Shown one piece after another: positions 1 to 6,721 of a DNA stretch of 64,000 nucleotides (within the stretch, counting starts at the first letter, position 1; each line of letters opens with the position of its first letter). The stretch comes from Streptomyces zaomyceticus (lineage in GTDB: Bacteria > Actinomycetota > Actinomycetes > Streptomycetales > Streptomycetaceae), in the NCBI RefSeq assembly GCF_014656215.1, contig NZ_BNBZ01000004.1:186001-250000 (forward strand). Reading direction: 5' to 3'. The notes below the pieces were generated by a model. That model ran no database searches and was not told the DNA's origin. It was given only the letters and a program-made list of their open reading frames with translations. A program made the position numbers and the translations under genes.

Positions 1-2
1 TC

Positions 3-983
3 CTCGGGCTCTACTCCTCCTCCAAGGGCGCCATGGCGCTGGTCACCGCCCTCCTCGTCCAGGACGGTGTGCTCGACCTGGATCGCGAAGTCGCCTTCTG
101 GTGGCCCGAGTTCGCCGCCGAGGGCAAGGGGGAGCTCACCCTGCGCCAGCTCCTCGCCCACCGCTCCGGCGTGATCGGCGCCGACGGCGGCCTGAGCCCC
201 GAAGAGCTCACCGACGACCGGGCGATCGCCGCGCGGCTCGCCGGGCAGCGCCCCTTCTGGGAGCCGAACACCACCCACGGCTACCACGCCCTCGTGATCG
301 GCGCCCTCGTCGGCGAGGTGGTCCTGCGGGCCACCGGCCGGACGATCCGGGAGCTGTTCGAGGAGCGGGTCCGCGCCCCGTACGCGCTCGACTACTACCT
401 GGGTCTGCCCGAGGAGCTGGAGCCCCGCTTCCGTACGGCGCTGCCGATGCTGCCCACCCCCGCCGAGCAGGCGATCCTCGCGGAGAACCCGATCGCTCCG
501 GACAGCCTGATGGCGGTCGCGTTCAACTTCCACGCGGACCCGCCGTTCGACATCGCCGGGTACGCCAACTCCCGGGCGGTACGGGAGCGGGCACCGCTCT
601 CCGGCGGCGGCATCGGCTCCGCGCGCGGCCTCTCCCGGATGTACGCGGCGATCGCCGGTGAGCTCGACGGCAGGGCCCCGCTCCTGAAGCCGGACACCCT
701 GGCCGAGGTCGCCCGCGTCCACTCCTCGGGCACGGACCTCGTGACGGGTGAGGAGAACGCGTTCGGCCTCGGCTTCGTCCTGTCGGCCGCCCGCTACCCG
801 GCCCTCACGCCGGCCGCCGTCGGCCACAGCGGCGCCCCCGGCTCCCAGGCCTTCGCCGATCCGGCGACCGGCCTCGCCTACAGCTACACCCGCCGCCGCT
901 TCGCCTTCGGCGGTGGCCCGGGCGCCGCCGAGAACGACCGCCTGATCCCGGCGGTGGTCGCGGCGGCCGCGCGTCGGAGCTAG
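3..983 (+). CDS. Serine hydrolase of the class C beta-lactamase / family VIII esterase fold, 5' end missing
   Basis: The reading frame is open from the left edge, so the gene starts upstream of the window. The first visible codons contain S-S-S-K just before the ATG at 33. This fits the catalytic SxxK tetrad of penicillin-recognising serine hydrolases, so that ATG cannot be the true start. Further on are G-Y-H-A (about 95 residues later, the place of the YxN/YxS tyrosine) and H-S-G-A near residue 270 (the KTG-equivalent HxG). These motifs and the length are typical of beta-lactamase-family esterases and D-aminopeptidase-like enzymes. The substrate cannot be told. Because the N-terminus is unseen, a signal peptide cannot be judged. 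A strong hairpin follows the stop. Confidence 0.85.
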   Translation, partial: LGLYSSSKGAMALVTALLVQDGVLDLDREVAFWWPEFAAEGKGELTLRQLLAHRSGVIGADGGLSPEELTDDRAIAARLAGQRPFWEPNTTHGYHALVIGALVGEVVLRATGRTIRELFEERVRAPYALDYYLGLPEELEPRFRTALPMLPTPAEQAILAENPIAPDSLMAVAFNFHADPPFDIAGYANSRAVRERAPLSGGGIGSARGLSRMYAAIAGELDGRAPLLKPDTLAEVARVHSSGTDLVTGEENAFGLGFVLSAARYPALTPAAVGHSGAPGSQAFADPATGLAYSYTRRRFAFGGGPGAAENDRLIPAVVAAAARRS

Positions 984-992
984 CGCTCCCGG

Positions 993-1029
993 CCGAGACG
1001 CCGAGACGCCGAGACGCCGAGACGCCGAG
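993..1029. repeat. Tandem 8-bp repeat (CCGAGACG x4.6)
   Basis: Four exact copies of CCGAGACG followed by a partial fifth sit between the stop codon at 983 and the terminator hairpin. It is non-coding and probably a slippage-generated microsatellite. Confidence 0.9.
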
Positions 1030-1062
1030 CGCCCGCCTTCCGCTGCTGCGGAGGGCGGGCGC
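1029..1062. terminator. Bidirectional hairpin between convergent genes
   Basis: A 15-bp stem with one G-T wobble and a TGCT loop separates the serine hydrolase gene (plus) from the convergent yceI gene (minus). No long T tract follows, as is usual in Streptomyces. Confidence 0.8.
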
Positions 1063-1111
1063 GCTCGTGTGTCCGGAGGGGGCCGGTCCGGTTGTCGGGC
1101 CGGGTGTCGGG

Positions 1112-1723
1112 TCAGGCGGCGTTCTTGATCGCGGAGATGTCGAAGTTCAGCTTGACCTTGTCGCTGACCATCACGCCGCCCGTCTCCAGGGCCGCGTTCC
1201 AGGTCAGGCCCCACGCGGAGCGCAGGATCTCGGCGGAGCCCTCGAAGCCGACGCGCTCGTTGCCGTAGACGTCCGTCGCGGCGCCGTTGAACTCCAGGTC
1301 GATGGCGAGCGGCTTGGTGACGTCCTTGATGGTCAGTTCGCCGGTGATCCGGTACTTGTCGCCGCCCAGCTGCTCGGCCGCCGTCGAGCGGAAGCTCATC
1401 AGCGGGAACTGCTCGGCGTCGAAGAAGTCGCCGCTGCGCAGGTGACCGTCGCGGTCGCCGATGCCCGTGTCGATGGAGGCGATCTTCACGTCGATCGAGG
1501 CGGAGGAGGCGCCGGGGTTCGCGCCGTCCAGCTTCAGCGCGCCCTCGTGCTCGCCGAAGGTGCCGCGGACGTTGGTGACCATGGCGTGACGGACGGTGAA
1601 GCCGATGCTGCTGTGGGCGGGGTCGATGGCGTAGTCGCCGGTCAGGGCAGCCAGGGCCGGGTCCACGGGCAGGGTGGCGACGGCGACGGCGGACTCGTTG
1701 TTCTTGCGGTTGAAGAGACCCAT
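1112..1723 (-). CDS. YceI family lipid-binding-like protein
   Basis: This 203-residue protein has a full YceI domain from about residue 27 (GDYAIDPAHSSIGFTVRHAMV) to the end, with the family's ALKLDG, FDAEQFP and GELTIKDVTKP segments. YceI proteins form a lipocalin-like barrel that binds isoprenoid or amide lipids; the ligand here is unknown. The first 26 residues are charged and show no signal peptide, so it is probably cytoplasmic, as is common for actinobacterial YceI proteins. The ATG at 1723 is chosen because AAGGAGCT stands 8 nt before it. An upstream in-frame start at 1819 would overlap the promoter described next. Confidence 0.88.
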   Translation of the reverse strand: MGLFNRKNNESAVAVATLPVDPALAALTGDYAIDPAHSSIGFTVRHAMVTNVRGTFGEHEGALKLDGANPGASSASIDVKIASIDTGIGDRDGHLRSGDFFDAEQFPLMSFRSTAAEQLGGDKYRITGELTIKDVTKPLAIDLEFNGAATDVYGNERVGFEGSAEILRSAWGLTWNAALETGGVMVSDKVKLNFDISAIKNAA

Positions 1724-1766
1724 GACTGACAGCTCCTTGATCGGGGTGTGGTGTTGATCGGTACTT

Positions 1767-1816
1767 GTTGAACCTTCAACGAGAACGACTGTAGACGTAT
1801 TCCGTTCAACTTTCAA
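1767..1816 (-). promoter_or_regulatory. yceI promoter with adjacent inverted-repeat operator
   Basis: Reading the minus strand, TTGAAA (1816-1811), a 17-nt spacer and TACAGT (1793-1788) give a good sigma-70-type promoter. Directly downstream lies GTTGAA-CC-TTCAAC (1767-1780). A related GTTGAAAGTTGAAC overlaps the -35 (1804-1817). Two similar 14-bp sites flanking the core promoter suggest a repressor, perhaps of the MarR type, but no regulator gene is adjacent. Confidence 0.6.
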
Positions 1817-1910
1817 CATCTATGGAAGATGTTCACCCGGACGGCGCCACTCCGGCACCGAGGCCCTCTTCCGGACGCGCGTAGAACTACGGCACCATCT
1901 CCCTGAACCA

Positions 1911-1991
1911 CCGGTTCCACGGGTTCCATGGCTCCCACCGGTTCCAGGGGTTCCATGGCTCCCGGCGATTCCACGGGCTCCACCGGTTCCA
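1911..1991. repeat. Three tandem 27-bp repeats
   Basis: Units at 1911-1937, 1938-1964 and 1965-1991 share the pattern GGTTCCAnGGGTTCCAtgg. The first two are almost identical and the third has diverged. They occupy the leader of the small secreted protein gene that starts at 2070. The rest of the 1724-2069 gap holds the yceI promoter and no gene I can support. Confidence 0.85.
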
Positions 1992-2069
1992 TGCGAGCCG
2001 GGTCGCACCACCGGCACCACCTGCACCGCCGTCCCCAACCGTCACGGTCACCAGCAGGAGGCACTCCCG

Positions 2070-2579
2070 ATGAAGCTCCGCTCCGTCCTCACCGCCCTCG
2101 CCCTCGTCCTCGGCGCGCTCTTCGCGCCCGGCGTCGGCGTCCTCACCGCCGCGGGCGAGGCCCACGCGGTCACCAAGATCAGCCATGCCACCGCGACCTC
2201 GATGTTCCGGTCCTCCGGGATCACCTGGTCCTCCTCCGGAGGCTGCTCCAACCGCAACGTCTCCACCTGCACGTCCTTCGACCAGCTCAACCTGGCCACC
2301 GCCCAGGGCGCCCAGACCCTCAAGAGCGCCAGCGGCTGTGCCCTCAACATCACCGGCGGCACCGAGACGGGCCACGCGAGCGGCACGTACTCGCACTGGA
2401 ACGGCTACAAGCTCGACTTCGGCAAGGCCACCTGTGTCACCAACTACGTGAAGAACACCTTCACCTACATCGGGGTACGCGGTGACGGAGCCCCGCAGTG
2501 GAAGTCCGGCGCGGGCAACGTCTACGCCGACGAGGGCAACCACTGGGACGTGACCTTCTACAACTGCGGCGGCTGCTGA
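2070..2579 (+). CDS. Small secreted M15/VanX-like D,D-peptidase-type protein
   Basis: This 169-residue protein has a clear Sec signal peptide (MKLRS followed by a hydrophobic stretch, ending ALTAAGEAHA, cleavage near residue 33). The mature part has several Cys residues, including a C-terminal CGGC, suggesting disulphides. H109-x-x-G112-x-x-x-D116 and E155-x-x-H158 match, in order and spacing, the HxxGxxxD and ExxH zinc and catalytic motifs of the M15 / VanX D-Ala-D-Ala peptidase fold. I infer an extracellular peptidoglycan or peptide hydrolase. An AGGAGG site lies 8 nt before the ATG. Proteins of this kind are common in Streptomyces, often annotated as hypothetical. Confidence 0.75.
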   Translation: MKLRSVLTALALVLGALFAPGVGVLTAAGEAHAVTKISHATATSMFRSSGITWSSSGGCSNRNVSTCTSFDQLNLATAQGAQTLKSASGCALNITGGTETGHASGTYSHWNGYKLDFGKATCVTNYVKNTFTYIGVRGDGAPQWKSGAGNVYADEGNHWDVTFYNCGGC

Positions 2580-2607
2580 CCCGGCAATTCCCGTCCCCGG
2601 GAGCCCT

Positions 2608-2649
2608 CTTCGGTGGTCACTTGGACTAACCGAAGGGGGTTCTTGGACT
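2608..2649 (+). promoter_or_regulatory. Hairpin and 22-bp-spaced direct repeat before the GH101 gene
   Basis: CTTCGGT (2608-2614) can pair with ACCGAAG (2629-2635) as a weak terminator of the upstream gene. The octamer CTTGGACT occurs at 2620 and again at 2642, exactly 22 bp apart (two helical turns), which suits an activator or repressor site for the following glycosidase gene. No convincing -35/-10 pair is visible. Confidence 0.35.
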
Positions 2650-2706
2650 GGAGGGGCCCGCACGGCGCGATCTCGTTGACGGTGCCACCGGGGCGGGGGC
2701 CAACTA

Positions 2707-5700
2707 GTGCGCATGTCCCTCCCCCCTTCGCGAAGAGTCCGTGCGGCCTGTGCGCTCGCCGTCGCTTCCTCCGCCGTGTTCGCCCTGGCCGGGCCCGCCC
2801 TGGCCGAGGGCGCCGAGAGTCGGACCCCCGCCACCGGAGCCCCTCTTGCCGGAGCCGGAGCCGCGACCGCCGCCTCCCCCGTCCTCACCTCCGCCCGGCT
2901 CTCGGTCGCCGTCGCCGAGGACTTCCCCCGCGTCCTCTCGTACACCGACCGCACGACCGGCGCCCGTCTCCTCGGCAGTACGGCCCCGGTCACCCAGGTC
3001 GTCCTCAACGGAACCGCCCGTACCGTCCGGGCCAAGGGCGCCCCCGTCCTGACCGCCTCCACCGCCGCGTACACCCTCGCCTTCCCCGAGCTGCCCGGCG
3101 TCGAGATCGACGCGCGCCTGAGCGTCGACGGACGGACCACCACCTTCAAGGTGACCGCCGTCCGCGACACCGAGGCCTTCCGGGTCGGAACCCTCGACAT
3201 ACCCGGCCACGACCTGGTCTCCGTGGGGTCCTCGGACACCGGTGCCGCGACCGCCTTCACCCGGCTCGACCCGGACTCCACCCGTACCGCCGACGTCTTC
3301 GCCCACGTCACCGACGCGACCGCCGCCGAGGCGAACCCGGTGGGCGCGAGCTACGCCCTCGTCAACACCGGGCAGCTCGCCGCCGCCGTCGAGTCCAACT
3401 CCAGCTACGACAAACCCTCCGGGGCGTCGGCCCGCGACGGCGCCCGCTTCTGGCACCAGGCCCGCAAGCAGGCCACCGGCACCGGCACCGAGACCCGGGT
3501 CGGTGTCTGGTCCGGCCAGTGGACCTACCGCGGCGAGGGCGCCCCCGAGCCCGCGAGCGGCGACGGCCTGCCCTGGGCCAAGGTCGTCGTCACCCCCGAC
3601 GCCAACGCCGACGGGGCCACCGACTGGCAGGACGGCGCCGTCGCCTTCCGTACGATCGGGATCAAGGCCCCGGGCGCCGAGGACACCCCCGACCGGGTCG
3701 TCGCCCACATCCCGTTCAACTTCGCCTCCCAGGCCACCCACCCCTTCCTGCGCACCCTCGACGACGTCAAGCGGATCTCGCTCTCCACCGACGGACTCGG
3801 CCAGTTCGCGCTGCTCAAGGGATACGGCTCCGAGGGCCACGACTCCGCCCACCCCGACTACGGCGGCAACTACAACAAGCGGGCCGGCGGCCTCGCCGAC
3901 CTCAACGTCCTGCTGAAGGAGGGCCGGAAGTGGGGCGCGGACTTCGGCGTCCACGTCAACGCCACCGAGTCGTACCCCGAGGCGAAGAACTTCAGCGAGA
4001 CCCTGGTCGACAAGACCAAGCCCGGCTGGAACTGGCTGAACCAGAGCTACTACATCGACCAGCGCCGGGACATCAACAGCGGTGACCTCGCCCGCCGCTT
4101 CCAGCAGCTCCGCGACGAGACCGACCGCAACCTCTCCACCCTCTACATCGACGTCTACTACACCCACGGCTGGATCGCCGACGAGACGATGAGGGCCGTC
4201 CAGAAGCAGGGCTGGAACGTCGCCACCGAGTGGTCCGAGAAGTTCGAGCGGGCCTCCCTCTGGTCCCACTGGGCCAACGACCTCGACTACGGCGGCGCCA
4301 CCAACAAGGGCCTCAACTCGCAGATCGTCCGCTTCATCCGCAACGGCGAGAAGGACGTCTGGAACAACCACCCGGTCCTCGGCCAGACCGCCCTCGTCGA
4401 CTTCGAGGGCTGGACCGGCGAGACCGACTGGAACGACTTCACCGCCAACATCTGGCAGCGGAACCTGCCCGCCAAGTTCCTCCAGCAGGAGAGCATCACC
4501 CGCTGGGACGGCAACGACCTCACCTTCACCGGCGGGGTCCGCGGCACCGTCGAGAACGGCGCGCGCACCTTCTACGACGACGGCCGCAAGGTCCTCGACG
4601 GCGAGACGTACCTGCTTCCGTGGGACGGCGGCAAGAAGCTCTATCACTACAACAAGGCCGGTGGGACGACCGCTTGGGCCGTGCCGGCCGGTGTCCGCTC
4701 GTACTCCGTGTACAGGCTCACCGACAGCGGGCGGGTGAAGACCGGCACCGTCCGGCCCACCGGCGGGAGGATCACCCTCGACGCCGTCGCCGGACAGCCC
4801 TACGTGCTGTACCCCGACCGCGCGCCCGAAAGCCCCGCCCCCCGATGGGGCCAGGGCACTCCGGTCAAGGACCCCGGCTTCAACGACACGGGGCTCTCCG
4901 GCTGGACCAGGACCGGCACCGTCGCCCGTGACACCGACGCCCGGGGCCGCAACAGCGCGAAGCTCTCCGGCACCGCCACCGCCTCGGTCCGCCAGCGGAT
5001 CACCGGGCTCACCCCCGGAGAGCGGTACACCGCCTCCGCCCTGATCGAGGTCGAGCCCGGCGCCACCCGCCCCACCACCCTCTCCGTCGGCGGGCGGGCC
5101 GTCACCGTCGAGCGGTCCTCCCTCCAGGACCGGGTCGCCGCCTCCGACTGGAACGGCACCCGCTTCCAGCGCGCCAAGGTCACCTTCACCGCGCCGCGCG
5201 ACGGCACGACCCTGAAGATCGAGGCCGCCGCCGGCAGCACCGCCACCGTCCGGATCGACGACGTCCGGATCGTCGCCAACGCCCCCGCCACCAAGGCCGG
5301 GACCGTGGTGTACGAGGACTTCGAGGCCGTCGACCAGGGCTGGGGCCCCTTCCTCAAGGGCGACGCGGGCGGCACGACCGACCCGCGCACCCACATCGCC
5401 CAGCTCCACGCCCCCTACACGCAGGCCGGCTGGAACGGGAAGCCGATCGACGACGTCATCGGCGGCGCCGAGTCCCTCAAGTCCCACGACGAGAACAGCG
5501 GACTCGTCTACCGGACCGCTCCCTGGACCGTCCCGATGAAGGACGGCCACAGCTACCGCGTCGAGTACGACTACCGGTCCAGCCACGCGGGCGCGTACGA
5601 GTGGATCACCGGCTACGACCGCACGGACGGGACGTCCGTGGAGACCCGTCGCACCCCGATCGGGCAGCAGCGGACCGACGGACACTTCTCGGAGACCGTC

Positions 5701-6600
5701 ACCGCCGGCTGCGGCGACACCTGGACGGGCCTGCGCAAGCGCGGCGACGCCCCGGACGGCGCCGACTTCGTCCTCGACGCCTTCACCGTCACCGACCTCG
5801 GCCCGGCCGCCGAACGCGCCGCCTGCGGCACGCTGACGCTCACCGCGCCCGAGACCCTGGAGCCCGGCCGCCCGAACCGGGTCACGGCCACCTTCGGCAA
5901 CGACGAGGCCGGTGACGTCACCGGCGCCCTGGCCGCCCTCGCCCTCCCCGCGGGGTGGACCGCCGAACCGGCCGCGCCCGTCGCCCTCGGCACGGTCGCG
6001 GCGGGCGGGAGGACCACCGCCACCTGGCAGGTGACACCCCCGGTGGACGCGGCCTACCGGCCGTACACCCTCGACGCCTCCGTCACCTACACCCTCGGGG
6101 GAGGGGAGCGGAAGCTCACCGCCGCCACCACCGTCCGGACCCTGCCCCCGCCGCCCACCGCCGACAGCTGGGCCAGCGACCTGGACTGGACCTCGGCCAC
6201 CAACGGCTGGGGACCCGTCGAGCGCGACCTCTCCAACGGCGAGACCGGTACCGGCGACGGCTCCCCGCTGCGGATCGGCGGAGTGACCTACGCCAAGGGC
6301 CTGGGCAGCCACGCACCCGCGAAGGTCCGCTACTACCTGGGCGGCCGCTGCACCTCCCTCACCGCCGAGGTCGGTGTGGACGACGTCCAGACCAGCCGGG
6401 GCAGTGTCCGGTTCAGCGTTCTCGCGGACGGCGCCGAGAAGGTGAAGTCCCCGGTCCTCGGGGCCACGGACGCGGCCTGGTCCCTCGCCGCCGACGTCAC
6501 CGGCGCCTCCTACGTCGACCTGGTGGTCGACGACGGCGGCGACGGCAACGGCAACGATCACGCGGACTGGGGCGGCGCCCGCTTCCACTGCGGAGGCTGA
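2707..6600 (+). CDS. Secreted endo-alpha-N-acetylgalactosaminidase (GH101), multidomain
   Basis: This 1297-residue exported enzyme has an N-terminal signal (RRVRAACALAVASSAVF, ending ALA near residue 33). The GH101 mutarotase-like and catalytic barrel region spans about 60-700. The barrel holds LYIDVYYTHGW, with D482 the likely nucleophile, and TEWSEKFE (508-514), where the acid/base Glu is expected. A galactose-binding-like beta sandwich follows at about 717-865, a second one at about 866-1038, a NEW3-type domain at about 1043-1130, and an NPCBM carbohydrate-binding domain at 1152-1297. GH101 enzymes release the core-1 disaccharide Gal-beta-1,3-GalNAc from mucin Ser/Thr. The GTG at 2707 or the ATG at 2713 could start translation; neither has a strong ribosome site. 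Confidence 0.9.
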   Translation: MRMSLPPSRRVRAACALAVASSAVFALAGPALAEGAESRTPATGAPLAGAGAATAASPVLTSARLSVAVAEDFPRVLSYTDRTTGARLLGSTAPVTQVVLNGTARTVRAKGAPVLTASTAAYTLAFPELPGVEIDARLSVDGRTTTFKVTAVRDTEAFRVGTLDIPGHDLVSVGSSDTGAATAFTRLDPDSTRTADVFAHVTDATAAEANPVGASYALVNTGQLAAAVESNSSYDKPSGASARDGARFWHQARKQATGTGTETRVGVWSGQWTYRGEGAPEPASGDGLPWAKVVVTPDANADGATDWQDGAVAFRTIGIKAPGAEDTPDRVVAHIPFNFASQATHPFLRTLDDVKRISLSTDGLGQFALLKGYGSEGHDSAHPDYGGNYNKRAGGLADLNVLLKEGRKWGADFGVHVNATESYPEAKNFSETLVDKTKPGWNWLNQSYYIDQRRDINSGDLARRFQQLRDETDRNLSTLYIDVYYTHGWIADETMRAVQKQGWNVATEWSEKFERASLWSHWANDLDYGGATNKGLNSQIVRFIRNGEKDVWNNHPVLGQTALVDFEGWTGETDWNDFTANIWQRNLPAKFLQQESITRWDGNDLTFTGGVRGTVENGARTFYDDGRKVLDGETYLLPWDGGKKLYHYNKAGGTTAWAVPAGVRSYSVYRLTDSGRVKTGTVRPTGGRITLDAVAGQPYVLYPDRAPESPAPRWGQGTPVKDPGFNDTGLSGWTRTGTVARDTDARGRNSAKLSGTATASVRQRITGLTPGERYTASALIEVEPGATRPTTLSVGGRAVTVERSSLQDRVAASDWNGTRFQRAKVTFTAPRDGTTLKIEAAAGSTATVRIDDVRIVANAPATKAGTVVYEDFEAVDQGWGPFLKGDAGGTTDPRTHIAQLHAPYTQAGWNGKPIDDVIGGAESLKSHDENSGLVYRTAPWTVPMKDGHSYRVEYDYRSSHAGAYEWITGYDRTDGTSVETRRTPIGQQRTDGHFSETVTAGCGDTWTGLRKRGDAPDGADFVLDAFTVTDLGPAAERAACGTLTLTAPETLEPGRPNRVTATFGNDEAGDVTGALAALALPAGWTAEPAAPVALGTVAAGGRTTATWQVTPPVDAAYRPYTLDASVTYTLGGGERKLTAATTVRTLPPPPTADSWASDLDWTSATNGWGPVERDLSNGETGTGDGSPLRIGGVTYAKGLGSHAPAKVRYYLGGRCTSLTAEVGVDDVQTSRGSVRFSVLADGAEKVKSPVLGATDAAWSLAADVTGASYVDLVVDDGGDGNGNDHADWGGARFHCGG

Positions 6601-6606
6601 TCGCGC

Positions 6607-6639
6607 CGGGCCCGGCGGAAAGCGCTTTCGCCGGGCCCG
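6607..6639 (+). terminator. Terminator hairpin containing a LacI-type palindrome
   Basis: CGGGCCCGGCG (6607-6617) pairs with CGCCGGGCCCG (6629-6639). The loop region is GAAAGCGCTTTC (6618-6629), a perfect 12-bp palindrome with the central CG typical of LacI/GalR-family operators. It ends GH101 transcription and may also serve as an operator for the lyase gene that starts 93 bp later. Confidence 0.65.
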
Positions 6640-6721
6640 TGCGGTGCTCATTGATTGCGTCGGAAACCCGGTGCTAGACCAGGCGCCGAACGGTCTCCAC
6701 CACTTCCCCCGGGAGGCTCCC

